From assembly GCF_014650455.1 (NCBI RefSeq), contig NZ_BMUZ01000007.1, positions 45,910 through 109,909 of the forward strand: 64,000 bases of DNA, in the 5' to 3' direction. The notes beneath the pieces are model-generated. The model made no database searches. It was not told where the DNA came from and saw only the letters and a list, made by a program, of their open reading frames with translations. A program made the translations under genes and the position numbers. The DNA is from Streptomyces xanthochromogenes. GTDB taxonomy: Bacteria; Actinomycetota; Actinomycetes; Streptomycetales; Streptomycetaceae. The first letter of the stretch is position 1; each line of letters begins with the position of its first letter. This document shows, in pieces, positions 51,547 to 59,948 of this stretch.

Positions 51547-52653
51547 CTAGCGCTCGGAGGCAGCGAGCTGACCGCAGGCCCCGTCGATCTCCTGGCCGCG
51601 GGTGTCGCGGACGGTGACGGGCACGCCGTGGGCCGCGATGGCCTCGACGAACGCCTTCTCGTCCTCGGGCCGCGAGGCCGTCCACTTGGAGCCCGGCGTC
51701 GGGTTCAGCGGGATCAGGTTGACGTGGACCCGCTTGCCCTTGAGGAGCCGGCCGAGCAGATCGCCGCGCCACGCCTGGTCGTTGATGTCCCGGATCAGGG
51801 CGTACTCGATGGAGATGCGGCGCCCCGACTTCTCGGCGTACTCCCAGGCCGCGTCGAGGACCTCGCGGACCTTCCAGCGGGTGTTGACCGGGACGAGGGT
51901 GTCGCGCAGCTCGTCGTCGGGGGCGTGCAGGCTCACCGCGAGGCGGCACTTGAATCCCTCGTCGGCGAAGCGGTGCATGGCCGGCACCAGGCCTACGGTG
52001 GAGACGGTGATGCCCCGCTGGGACAGGCCCAGGCCGTCCGGCTCGGGGTCGGTGAGGCGGCGGATCGCGCCGACGACCCGCTTGTAGTTGGCGAGCGGCT
52101 CGCCCATGCCCATGAAGACGATGTTCGACAGCCGCGCCGGGCCGCCCGGCACCTCGCCGTCGCGCAGCGCCCGCATGCCGTCGACGATCTGGTGCACGAT
52201 CTCGGCGGTCGACAGGTTGCGGTCGAGGCCCGCCTGGCCGGTGGCACAGAACGGGCAGTTCATGCCGCAGCCGGCCTGCGAGGAGATGCACATCGTCACC
52301 CGGTCCGGGTAGCGCATCAGGACGGACTCGACGAGCGTCCCGTCGTGCAGCTTCCACAGCGTCTTGCGGGTGGTGTCGTCATCGCACGAGATGTGCCGCA
52401 CGACGGACATCAGGTCGGGCAGCAGCTCCTCCTGGAGCCGGCCGCGCGCGGCGAGCGGGATGTCGGTCCACTCCGCCGGGTCGTGGGCGTACCGCGCGAA
52501 GTAGTGCTGCGAGAGCTGCTTGGCGCGGAACGGCTTCTCGCCGATCGCGGCGACGGCTTCCTTGCGCTCGGCGGGCGAGAGGTCGGCGAGGTGCCGCGGC
52601 GGCTTCTTGGCTCCGCGGGGGGCGACGAAAGTGAGTTCTCCGGGCTTGGGCAT
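51547..52653 (-). CDS. rlmN: 23S rRNA (adenine2503-C2)/tRNA methyltransferase RlmN
   Basis: RlmN is a radical SAM enzyme that methylates A2503 of 23S rRNA and A37 of some tRNAs. The 368-residue protein has the cluster motif GCGMNCPFCATGQ (CxxxCxxC). Other features are the SAM-binding MGMGEPLANY and the segment VSLHAPDDELRDTLVPVN. The late Cys in GACGQLAA is the methyl-carrying residue, and the second catalytic Cys lies in the cluster motif region. The start is ATG at 52653. It is downstream of cdsA with a terminator-like hairpin between, so it may have its own promoter. Confidence 0.97.
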   Translation of the reverse strand: MPKPGELTFVAPRGAKKPPRHLADLSPAERKEAVAAIGEKPFRAKQLSQHYFARYAHDPAEWTDIPLAARGRLQEELLPDLMSVVRHISCDDDTTRKTLWKLHDGTLVESVLMRYPDRVTMCISSQAGCGMNCPFCATGQAGLDRNLSTAEIVHQIVDGMRALRDGEVPGGPARLSNIVFMGMGEPLANYKRVVGAIRRLTDPEPDGLGLSQRGITVSTVGLVPAMHRFADEGFKCRLAVSLHAPDDELRDTLVPVNTRWKVREVLDAAWEYAEKSGRRISIEYALIRDINDQAWRGDLLGRLLKGKRVHVNLIPLNPTPGSKWTASRPEDEKAFVEAIAAHGVPVTVRDTRGQEIDGACGQLAASER

Positions 52654-52683
52654 GGTTCCTCAAGTGTCTCAGACGTACGGAAA

Positions 52684-52714
52684 AGGGCTCGCCGTCCTGT
52701 GGACGAGGAGCCCT
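52684..52714 (-). terminator. Hairpin between cdsA and rlmN
   Basis: The sequence AGGGCTC...GAGCCCT with an inner CGTCC/GGACG pair forms an interrupted 12-bp stem, 30 bases past the cdsA stop on the minus strand. Confidence 0.6.
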
Positions 52715-52743
52715 CACCGTTCAAAGCGATAAGAAAGCGCAGG

Positions 52744-53850
52744 TCAGCCAGTTCCGACGAACACCGCCAGCAGCAGCCACACCACCGGAGCCGTGGGCAG
52801 CAGGGAGTCGAGGCGGTCCATGATGCCGCCGTGGCCGGGCAGCAGCGTCCCCATGTCCTTGATGCCGAGGTCCCGCTTGATCATCGACTCGCCGAGGTCG
52901 CCGAGCGTGGCGCTCGCGGCGACCGCGAGACCGAGCAGCAGGCCCTGCCACCAGGTGCCGTCGTCGATCAGGAACTGCATGCACAGAGCGCCCGCCACCA
53001 TCGCGAAGGACACCGCTCCGAACAGGCCCTCGCGGGTCTTTCCGGGGCTGATGCGCGGGGCCAGCTTGTGCTTGCCGAAGCGCCAGCCGATCGCGTACGC
53101 ACCCGTGTCGCTGACCACGGTCAGGAGCAGGAAGGTGAGCACCCGCCACGGGCCGTCGTCCGCGGTGAGCAGCATCGCCACGAACGTGGCGAGGAACGGC
53201 ACGTAGAACGCGGCGAAGACCCCCGCGGTGACGTCCCGCAGGTAGTTCTCCGGCGGCTCGGTCATCCGCCACACCAGGACCGCGAGCGAGGTGAGCGCCA
53301 TCGCCACCCACGCGCCCTCGGCGCCGCCGACGTATCCGGCGACCACCATCGCCGCGCCGCCGACCGCGAGCGGCACCAGGGGCGCCTTGATCTGCTTGCG
53401 CTCCTGGAGGCGGCTGGTCAGCTCCCACAGGCCGACGACCACGGCGACGGCGACGACCCCCACGAAGACGGCCTTCACGATGAACAGCGACGCGAGGACG
53501 ACCACGCCGAGGCCGACACCGACCCCTATGGCGGACCGCAGGTCACGGCCCGCCTTCTTCTTCTCCGGCTGGGCGGGCACGGGCGGCACGGGCGGAGGGC
53601 TTGCCATGGGCTCCTGCGGCGGCTCGTCGCGGAAGTCAGGGCCGCCCGGCAGAGCGGCCCCCAGGTCACGTTCGCGGTCTTCGGCGCCTGTGCCGAGGTC
53701 GGGCACGACCGGCATCGGCTGTGTCCGCGACACCGGCGGGGCGTCATACGCATCGTATGCAGGCCCCGCCGGGAACGCCCCCTGGGAAGGCCCCTCGGGG
53801 GTTCCCCAGTATTCGGGTCTCGGCGGAGCCCCCCAGGAAGAGTCGTTCAT
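52744..53850 (-). CDS. cdsA: Phosphatidate cytidylyltransferase
   Basis: CdsA makes CDP-diacylglycerol from phosphatidate and CTP, the branch point of phospholipid synthesis. The 368-residue protein has a Pro-rich soluble lead of about 120 residues, then about eight membrane spans. The family signature is near the C-terminus: SATLGDLGESMIKRDLGIKD, followed by LPGHGGIMDRLDSLL. The start overlaps the frr stop (TGATG), so the two are coupled. The long N-terminal extension is common in actinobacteria and of unknown role. Confidence 0.95.
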   Translation of the reverse strand: MNDSSWGAPPRPEYWGTPEGPSQGAFPAGPAYDAYDAPPVSRTQPMPVVPDLGTGAEDRERDLGAALPGGPDFRDEPPQEPMASPPPVPPVPAQPEKKKAGRDLRSAIGVGVGLGVVVLASLFIVKAVFVGVVAVAVVVGLWELTSRLQERKQIKAPLVPLAVGGAAMVVAGYVGGAEGAWVAMALTSLAVLVWRMTEPPENYLRDVTAGVFAAFYVPFLATFVAMLLTADDGPWRVLTFLLLTVVSDTGAYAIGWRFGKHKLAPRISPGKTREGLFGAVSFAMVAGALCMQFLIDDGTWWQGLLLGLAVAASATLGDLGESMIKRDLGIKDMGTLLPGHGGIMDRLDSLLPTAPVVWLLLAVFVGTG

Positions 53851-54407
53851 CAGACCTCGAGCAGCTCGGCTTCCTTGTGCTTGAGCAGCTCGTCGACCTG
53901 CGCCACGTACTTGGCGGTGGTGTCGTCGAGCTCCTTCTCCGCACGGCGAACCTCGTCCTCGCCGGACTCCTTGTCCTTGACGAGCTTGTCGAGGGCGTCC
54001 TTGGCCTTGCGGCGCACGGCGCGGATCGACACCTTGGAGTCCTCGGCCTTGGTGCGCGCGACCTTGATGTAGTCCTTGCGGCGCTCCTCGGTCAGCTCCG
54101 GGAAGTTCACGCGGATGATGCTGCCGTCGTTGCTGGGGTTGACACCCAGGTCCGAGTCGCGGATGGCCTGCTCGATGTTGCGCAGCGCGCTCTTGTCGAA
54201 CGGGGTCACGACCGCCATGCGCGGCTCCGGCACGGAGAACGAGGCGAGCTGGTTGATCGGAGTCAGCGCGCCGTAGTAGTCCGCCACGATCTTGTTGAAC
54301 ATCGCCGGGTGCGCACGGCCGGTGCGGATCGCGGCGAAGTCCTCCTTGGCGACCACGACGGCCTTCTCCATCTTCTCCTCGGCCTCGAGGAGGGTTTCTT
54401 CGATCAC
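53850..54407 (-). CDS. frr: Ribosome recycling factor
   Basis: RRF splits ribosomes after termination, together with EF-G. The GTG at 54407 gives 185 residues, the family length, starting VIEETLLEAEEKMEKAV; it has a GGAG site seven bases upstream, which lies inside a longer apparent frame that begins at 54422. Typical stretches are IRTGRAHPAMFNKIVADYYG, PFDKSALRNIEQAIRDSDLG and the helical end ELDDTTAKYVAQVDELLKHK. It is followed directly by cdsA and preceded by pyrH across a 123-bp gap. Confidence 0.96.
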   Translation of the reverse strand: MIEETLLEAEEKMEKAVVVAKEDFAAIRTGRAHPAMFNKIVADYYGALTPINQLASFSVPEPRMAVVTPFDKSALRNIEQAIRDSDLGVNPSNDGSIIRVNFPELTEERRKDYIKVARTKAEDSKVSIRAVRRKAKDALDKLVKDKESGEDEVRRAEKELDDTTAKYVAQVDELLKHKEAELLEV

Positions 54408-54530
54408 CACTTGCTCCTGCATGTCTTGGGTGGGCCGGGAGTTCTCAGTGCGACCTGAGCCTTGGGCCCTGGATAACCAGCGTCTTTCCCTGCACGGTGT
54501 CCGACCGGCAGGGGATTGTCCATCCCCCGG

Positions 54531-55319
54531 TCAGGCCCGGGTGCCCTGGTCGCTCACGAGCGTGCCGATCTTCTCACCCTTGACGGCGCGCGCGATGTTG
54601 CCGGCCGTCAGGAGCTCGAAGACGAGGATCGGGAGGTTGTTGTCGCGGCACAGGGTGATCGCGGTCATGTCGGCGACCTTCAGGTCCCGGGTGATGACCT
54701 CGCCGTACTCGAGGGCGTCGAACTTCACCGCGTCGGGGTTGGTCCGGGGGTCGGAGTCGTAGACCCCGTCCACGCCGTTCTTGCCCATCAGCATGGCCTC
54801 GGCGTCGATCTCCAGAGCGCGCTGGGCGGCGGTGGTGTCGGTGGAGAAGTACGGCATGCCCATGCCGGCGCCGAAGATCACGACGCGGCCCTTCTCCAGG
54901 TGCCGCACGGCCCGCAGCGGAATGTACGGCTCGGCGACCTGGCCCATCGTGATGGCGGTCTGGACGCGCGAGTCGATTCCCTCCTTCTCCAGGAAGTCCT
55001 GGAGAGCGAGGCAGTTCATGACCGTGCCGAGCATGCCCATGTAGTCGGAGCGCGCCCGGTCCATGCCGCGCTGCTGGAGCTCGGCACCTCGGAAGAAGTT
55101 GCCTCCGCCGATGACGACGGCGATCTCCGCCCCGTCCCGGACGACTGCGGCGATCTCGCGGGCGATGTTGTGCACGACGTCGGGGTCGACACCGAGCCCC
55201 CCACCGCCGGCGAACGCCTCACCGGAAAGCTTCAGCATGAAGCGCCCGGCCACCTTGCCTTCATCGCGCTTGTGGTCGGCCGAGTGGTCGGCCTTGGCGG
55301 CGTCCGCGCCCTGATTCAT
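54531..55319 (-). CDS. pyrH: UMP kinase
   Basis: PyrH phosphorylates UMP to UDP and is a hexameric amino-acid-kinase-fold enzyme. The 262-residue protein begins at ATG 55319 (MNQGADAAKADH) with a GAGGAG site; the about 25 extra N-terminal residues before FMLKLSGEAF are usual in Streptomyces. Active-site parts are AVVIGGGNFFRG, MDRARSDYMGMLGTVMN and FSTDTTAAQRALEI. It follows tsf, from which a hairpin at 55347-55391 separates it. Confidence 0.96.
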   Translation of the reverse strand: MNQGADAAKADHSADHKRDEGKVAGRFMLKLSGEAFAGGGGLGVDPDVVHNIAREIAAVVRDGAEIAVVIGGGNFFRGAELQQRGMDRARSDYMGMLGTVMNCLALQDFLEKEGIDSRVQTAITMGQVAEPYIPLRAVRHLEKGRVVIFGAGMGMPYFSTDTTAAQRALEIDAEAMLMGKNGVDGVYDSDPRTNPDAVKFDALEYGEVITRDLKVADMTAITLCRDNNLPILVFELLTAGNIARAVKGEKIGTLVSDQGTRA

Positions 55320-55346
55320 GGGGATCTCCTCGTGCACATACGAAGA

Positions 55347-55391
55347 AGGCCATTGCCGGTGGGTACTCGTGGTCCCTAGCGGCAATGGCCT
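55347..55391 (-). terminator. Hairpin between tsf and pyrH
   Basis: A perfect 12-bp stem (AGGCCATTGCCG and its inverse) flanks a 21-base loop, 86 bases past the tsf stop on the minus strand. It probably ends the rpsB-tsf transcript and leaves pyrH to a separate promoter. Confidence 0.75.
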
Positions 55392-55476
55392 CCTCGTCAG
55401 ATCTGCGGTCGTCCGTCGCGTACGCGGACGACTGCCTCAGACCCTAGCGGGGTCTAGTGTCGAACGCCGAACGGAC

Positions 55477-56313
55477 TCAGATGCCGACCTTGATGCGCGA
55501 GAAGCGCTTCAGGGTGACACCCGCCTCCTTCAGAACCTGCTCGACGGACTTCTTGTTGTCCAGCGCGTACGGCTGGCCCAGGAGCGTGGCGTCCTTGAAG
55601 AAGCCGTTGACGCGACCCTCGACGATCTTCGGGAGCGCGGCCTCGGGCTTGCCCTCGGCGCGGGTGGTCTCCTCGGCGACGCGACGCTCGGTCTCGACGA
55701 CCTCGGCCGGAACGTCCTCACGGGTGAGGTACTTCGGCGCGAAGGCGGCGATGTGCTGGGCGATGCCCTTGGCGACCTCGGCGTTCTCCTTGTCGAGCTC
55801 GACAAGGACACCGATCTGCGGCGGCAGGTCAGGCATGGTGCGGTGCATGTACGCGGCCACGTAACCACCCTGGAACTGCGCGAAGCGGTCCAGGACGATC
55901 TTCTCGCCGAGGTTGGCGTTGGCCTCGTCGACGAACGCCTGCACGGTCTTGCCGGCCTCGATCTCGGAGGCGAGCAGCGCGGCGATGTCGGCCGGGGAGG
56001 TGGCGGCGACGTGCTCGGCCAGCTGGGCGGCGACGGCCTGGAACTTGTCACCCTTGGCGACGAAGTCCGTCTCGCACTTCAGCTCGACCAGGACGCCGGA
56101 GGTCTTGTCCTCGGAGATGCGGGAGACGACGGCACCGTTCTCGGCAGAACGGCCCTCGCGCTTGGCGACGCCCTTCTGACCCTTGATGCGCAGCGCCTCG
56201 ACGGCCTTGTCGACGTTGCCGTCGGCCTCGTCCAGGGCCTTCTTGCAGTCCATCATGCCGGCGCCGGTGAGCTCACGGAGCTTCTTGACGTCAGCGGCGG
56301 TGTAGTTCGCCAT
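55477..56313 (-). CDS. tsf: Translation elongation factor Ts
   Basis: EF-Ts exchanges GDP for GTP on EF-Tu. The 278-residue protein opens with ANYTAADVKKLRELTGAGMM, the conserved N-terminal UBA-like part, followed by DCKKALDEADGNVDKAVEAL. The core contains VELKCETDFVAKGDKF and later KYLTREDVPAEVVETER. The start is ATG at 56313. It lies 121 bp downstream of rpsB; that gap contains a strong hairpin that may lower tsf output relative to rpsB. Confidence 0.97.
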   Translation of the reverse strand: MANYTAADVKKLRELTGAGMMDCKKALDEADGNVDKAVEALRIKGQKGVAKREGRSAENGAVVSRISEDKTSGVLVELKCETDFVAKGDKFQAVAAQLAEHVAATSPADIAALLASEIEAGKTVQAFVDEANANLGEKIVLDRFAQFQGGYVAAYMHRTMPDLPPQIGVLVELDKENAEVAKGIAQHIAAFAPKYLTREDVPAEVVETERRVAEETTRAEGKPEAALPKIVEGRVNGFFKDATLLGQPYALDNKKSVEQVLKEAGVTLKRFSRIKVGI

Positions 56314-56374
56314 GAGTCTGTGTTTCTCTCTCGGAGTCTAGAAAGATCTACGAAGATCTGCGGGGCTACGGGTC

Positions 56375-56403
56375 GACGGCGGGGGCTTGTGGCCCCCGCC
56401 GTC
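56375..56403 (-). terminator. Hairpin between rpsB and tsf
   Basis: A perfect 12-bp stem (GACGGCGGGGGC and its inverse) with a five-base loop sits 31 bases past the rpsB stop. It is likely a partial terminator, since tsf is normally transcribed through from rpsB. Confidence 0.75.
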
Positions 56404-56434
56404 AACTACCGAACCTGTGGGTCCCGGTGAAGGG

Positions 56435-57367
56435 TCAGGCCTGCTCGGCGTCCGCGGCCGGAGCCTCGGTGGCCTCGGCGGCAGCCGGAGCCTCGGCAGC
56501 GGCCTCGGCCGGCTTCTCGGCCTCGGCGGCCGGAGCAGCCTCGGCCGCGGGGGCCGCAGCCTCGGCGGACTCCTCGGAGTCGGCCTTCTTGTCACCCTCG
56601 AGCAGGTCGCGCTCCCACTCGGCGAGCGGCTCGCCGGCCGCCTTCTCGCCCGGCTTCGAGTCGCCCGTGGCCGCACCGGAACGGGCGATGAGGCCCTCGG
56701 CGACGGCGTCGGCGATCACGCGGGTGAGCAGGGTGACGGAACGGATCGCGTCGTCGTTGCCCGGGATCTTGTAGTCGACCTCGTCGGGGTCGCAGTTCGT
56801 GTCGAGGATCGCGACGACCGGGATGTGGAGCTTGCGCGCCTCACCGACGGCGATGTGCTCCTTCTTGGTGTCGACGATCCAGACGGCGCTGGGAACCTTC
56901 GACATCTCGCGGATACCACCGAGGGTCTTCTCCAGCTTGGCCTTCTCGCGCGAGAGGACCAGGAGCTCCTTCTTGGTGAGACCCGAGGCCGCGACGTCCT
57001 CGAAGTCGATCTGCTCAAGCTCCTTGAGGCGCTGCAGACGCTTGTAGACGGTGGAGAAGTTGGTCAGCATGCCGCCGAGCCAGCGCTGGTTGACGTAGGG
57101 CATGCCCACACGCGTCGCCTGCTCGGCGATCGCTTCCTGCGCCTGCTTCTTGGTGCCGACGAACATGATGGAGCCGCCGTGCGCGACGGTCTCCTTGACG
57201 AACTCGTAGGCGCGGTCGATGTACGACAGCGACTGGAGCAGGTCGATGATGTAGATGCCGTTGCGCTCCGTGAAGATGAAGCGCTTCATCTTCGGGTTCC
57301 AACGACGGGTCTGGTGACCGAAGTGGACGCCGCTCTCCAGCAGCTCCCGCATCGTGACGACGGCCAT
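56435..57367 (-). CDS. rpsB: 30S ribosomal protein S2
   Basis: S2 is a structural protein of the small ribosomal subunit. The 310-residue form has the conserved core (MRELLESGVHFGHQTRRWNP, then NGIYIIDLLQSL, PYVNQRWLGGMLTNF, and VAILDTNCDPDEVDYKIPGND) up to about residue 225. The last about 75 residues are Ala/Glu/Pro-rich (DSEESAEAAAPAAEA and on), a tail common in streptomycetes. An AAGGAG site lies seven bases before the ATG. Tail length likely varies between strains because of repeats. Confidence 0.97.
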   Translation of the reverse strand: MAVVTMRELLESGVHFGHQTRRWNPKMKRFIFTERNGIYIIDLLQSLSYIDRAYEFVKETVAHGGSIMFVGTKKQAQEAIAEQATRVGMPYVNQRWLGGMLTNFSTVYKRLQRLKELEQIDFEDVAASGLTKKELLVLSREKAKLEKTLGGIREMSKVPSAVWIVDTKKEHIAVGEARKLHIPVVAILDTNCDPDEVDYKIPGNDDAIRSVTLLTRVIADAVAEGLIARSGAATGDSKPGEKAAGEPLAEWERDLLEGDKKADSEESAEAAAPAAEAAPAAEAEKPAEAAAEAPAAAEATEAPAADAEQA

Positions 57368-57582
57368 GGCCGTACTCCTTGAGATACTCGGTTACCGCGG
57401 CCGCCGGTCGGCTGCCGCGCCTGACGCCCCGGTGCGCCATGCCCTGGACCCTGTGCGGGTTGAGGACCGAGAGGCGCGGCCGGCGATGGTGGTGAGACCG
57501 CCGGCGGGGCGTGCGAAGTCGATCCGGTCGCCCGGATCGCCACAAGAAGTGTACGGGACCCGCACAGTGCCGGGTGACGGCG

Positions 57583-57609
57583 TTGTCCACAACCGACGAG
57601 TACTCCACA
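57583..57609. other. Two DnaA-box-like motifs in the rpsB upstream gap (57368-57660)
   Basis: TTGTCCACA (57583-57591) equals the Streptomyces DnaA box, and TACTCCACA (57601-57609) is a near match in the same orientation, 18 bases apart. They lie in the 293-bp gap between rpsB (minus) and the M23 gene (plus). The rest of the gap is the rpsB leader with an expected strong promoter that I cannot place exactly. Confidence 0.5.
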
Positions 57610-57660
57610 GCTACCGAGCAAGATCCACCCCGATCTCCCCCGCCCGGGACCCTGTTCCCC

Positions 57661-58146
57661 ATGTACCGAGCACTCCTACTGACCCTGACCGGCCTGACCG
57701 CCGCGGCCGCCTGGCCCGTCGTCCCGCCCACGGTGATCCACCCCTGGGCCCCGCCCGCCACGCCCTACGGCCCCGGCCACCGCGGCATCGACCTCGCCGC
57801 ACCCCCGGGCACCCCCGTCCGCGCGGCCGCCCCGGGACGCATCACCTTCGCGGGCCGGGTCGCAGGCCGCGGAGTCCTCACGATCACCCTGTCCGGCACA
57901 GGTCCACCACCAGGGGGAACCCCGCTGAGAACGACATACGAACCAGTACGGGCCGAAGTGAAGGAGGGCACGGAAGTCGTCGCGGGCCAAGTGGTCGCCA
58001 CCACCGAAGCCCCCTCCCACTGCCCGCAGGGCTGCCTGCACTGGGGCCTGAGAAAAGGCGACACATACCTGAACCCCCTCCTGCTCCTGCACCGGACCGG
58101 CCGACCACGGCTGCTGCCGGTGACGGGGGTAGTTGAGCCGGGGTGA
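57661..58146 (+). CDS. M23/LytM-fold secreted protein, active site altered
   Basis: This is a 161-residue protein with a hydrophobic lead (MYRALLLTLTGLTAAAAWPVV) that is a likely signal peptide or anchor. The M23 zinc motif GHRGIDLAAPPGTPV gives His40 and Asp44, and the last ligand His127 lies in CLHWGLR. In active LytM enzymes this motif is HxH; the first His, taken to be catalytic, is Cys125 here, and a nearby HCP adds His120 and Cys121, so a disulfide is possible. The ATG at 57661 is preferred over a longer Ser/Arg-rich start. Peptidoglycan binding is likely; cleavage is doubtful. Confidence 0.85.
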   Translation: MYRALLLTLTGLTAAAAWPVVPPTVIHPWAPPATPYGPGHRGIDLAAPPGTPVRAAAPGRITFAGRVAGRGVLTITLSGTGPPPGGTPLRTTYEPVRAEVKEGTEVVAGQVVATTEAPSHCPQGCLHWGLRKGDTYLNPLLLLHRTGRPRLLPVTGVVEPG

Positions 58147-58210
58147 GGGGGTGGGGGCGGGGTGGGGGGGGGTGGGGGGGAGGGGGGTGGGGGCGGGGGG
58201 GGGGAGCCCC
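58140..58210. repeat. G-rich tract between convergent genes
   Basis: About 60 of 71 bases are G on the plus strand, in runs of four to ten separated by single T, C or A, ending with GGGGGGGAGCCCCCCC. It sits at the 3' ends of the M23 and TetR genes and could form a G-quadruplex or an uneven hairpin terminator. Confidence 0.8.
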
Positions 58211-58221
58211 CCCACCCAGCT

Positions 58222-58803
58222 TCAGCCTCTGACGCCGGTCAGGGCCATGACCACCGCCGCGTCCGCGATCGCGGAGGGGGATTCCGTGGTGGCCGCTTCG
58301 ATGCGGCGGACCGCCGCATCGACGATGCCCTGGAGGAGGACCGCGGCGAGGCGGGGCTGGGCGTGGTCCAGGTCGGCGAGGGCTTCGACGATCATGGCGA
58401 TGAGGCCGCCGTGGGCGGCGCGGATCTTTTCGCGGGCCCCGGCGTCGAGTTCGCTGGCCGAGATGGCGACCACGGCCCGGTGGCGCTGGTCGCCGACGAG
58501 GCCGAGCTGGTGGCGTACGTACGCCTCGACCTTGCCCTCGGGGGTGTCGGCCCGCTGCATCGCGCCCTCGATCTCGGCGGCCCACAGCGGGAAGTCGACG
58601 GCGCACAGTTCCTCGACGACCGCGGCGCGGGAGCGGAAGTACTCGTACACGGAGGAGCGGGCGAGGCCGGTGCGTTCGGCAAGGGCGGGGAAGGTCAGCG
58701 CTTCCGTTCCGCCTTCGGACAGCAGCGATCGTGCGGCGTCCAGCAGGGCGTCGCGCTGCATGGTGCGGTGCTCGGCCACGGAGGCCGCTCGGATCCTGGG
58801 CAC
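58222..58803 (-). CDS. TetR family transcriptional regulator
   Basis: This is a 193-residue repressor-type protein. The N-terminal HTH is clear: QRDALLDAARSLLSEGGTEAL, then FPALAERTGLARSSVYEYFRSRAAVVEEL. The C-terminal part is an all-helical ligand domain with no recognisable ligand. The GTG at 58803 is the start used; 59 bp separate it from whiG, which is upstream on the same strand. Its target is unknown. Control of the facing M23 gene or of a neighbour outside is possible. Confidence 0.9.
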   Translation of the reverse strand: MPRIRAASVAEHRTMQRDALLDAARSLLSEGGTEALTFPALAERTGLARSSVYEYFRSRAAVVEELCAVDFPLWAAEIEGAMQRADTPEGKVEAYVRHQLGLVGDQRHRAVVAISASELDAGAREKIRAAHGGLIAMIVEALADLDHAQPRLAAVLLQGIVDAAVRRIEAATTESPSAIADAAVVMALTGVRG

Positions 58804-58862
58804 TGCTCCACTTTACGGCCGAGCGCCGAACGCGATCGGCAGGGACGATTCGCCAGGGCCCC

Positions 58863-59705
58863 TCAGCGCCCGACGTCCGCCAGTTTGGCCCTCAGCTGGA
58901 GCACCGATTTGGTGTGGATCTGACTCACCCTGCTCTCGGTGACTCCGAGGACGTTGCCGATCTCGGCGAGGGTGAGGCCCTCGTAGTAGTAGAGGGTGAC
59001 CACGGTCTTCTCGCGCTCGGGCAGCGTGTTGATCGCGCGGGCGAGCAGCCGGCGCAGTTCGCGGTCCTCGGCGACCTCGACGGGGTCGTCGGCGGAGGTG
59101 TCCTCAAGGGTGTCCATGAGACTGAGCCGGTCGCCGCTCTCGCCGCCGACGTGGAGCAGTTCTTCGAGGGCCACGACGTTGGCGAGCGACAACTGGCTGA
59201 ATACGGCGTGCAGTTCCTCGACGGCGATGCCCATCTCGGAGGCGACTTCCGCCTCCGACGGCGTGCGTCTGAGCTGTGCTTCGAGGGTCGCGTAGGCGCG
59301 CTCGACGGCGCGTGCCTTCTGGCGCACGGAGCGCGGGATCCAGTCGAGGGCCCGGAGCTCGTCGATCATCGCGCCGCGGATCCGGGTGATGGCGTACGTC
59401 TCGAACTTGATGGCCCGCTCGATGTCGAACTTCTCGATGGCGTCGATGAGCCCGAAGACGCCGGAGGAGACGAAGTCGGCCTGTTCGACGTTGGGCGGCA
59501 GGCCCACGCTCACGCGCCCCGCGACGTACTTGACCAGGGGCGAGTAGTGCAGGATCAACTGCTCGCGCAGCCGCTCGTCACCGCTGGCCTTGTACGACCG
59601 CCACAGCTCGTCGACGGATGAGGGTGCTGGTGGCCGCACGGTGCCGCTGCCGCGGGCAGCCGGGGGCGCTGCCGTGCGATCAGACCCGGAGGTGTGCTGG
59701 GGCAT
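58863..59705 (-). CDS. whiG: RNA polymerase sigma factor WhiG
   Basis: WhiG is the sigma factor that starts spore formation in aerial hyphae of Streptomyces; it belongs to the FliA-like group. The ATG at 59705 (MPQHTSGSDR) gives 280 residues, equal to the S. coelicolor protein as recalled. Regions sigma2 (LVKYVAGRVSVGLP, FVSSGVFGLIDAIEKFD), sigma3 (RAYATLEAQLRRTPSEAEVA) and sigma4 (LPEREKTVVTLYYYEGLTLA, then GVTESRVSQIHTKSV) are intact. In studied species it is held by the anti-sigma RsiG with c-di-GMP. A TACGCT -10-like box lies near 59770-59775. Confidence 0.97.
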   Translation of the reverse strand: MPQHTSGSDRTAAPPAARGSGTVRPPAPSSVDELWRSYKASGDERLREQLILHYSPLVKYVAGRVSVGLPPNVEQADFVSSGVFGLIDAIEKFDIERAIKFETYAITRIRGAMIDELRALDWIPRSVRQKARAVERAYATLEAQLRRTPSEAEVASEMGIAVEELHAVFSQLSLANVVALEELLHVGGESGDRLSLMDTLEDTSADDPVEVAEDRELRRLLARAINTLPEREKTVVTLYYYEGLTLAEIGNVLGVTESRVSQIHTKSVLQLRAKLADVGR

Positions 59706-59948
59706 GCGTTGCCTTGAGCCGTTCTGCTGTGACGTGTGCGGGGGCTGTTTCCGGTCGGGAATCCTCGTGAGCGTAGCGTGACTGGGCGGTCGCGGTGTGC
59801 GAGGGCCGGGTGGACGGGGCCGGTCGCACCGGCTGTTCCCGGCGCACGCGCAGGTGGGGGCCGCGGTGCCGCGCGTCGGCCCCGAAAGCGCTGCCGTGCG
59901 GCCCGTGGTGGACATCGCCCCCTCACCCTGTCACCCGAATGCCCCTGG

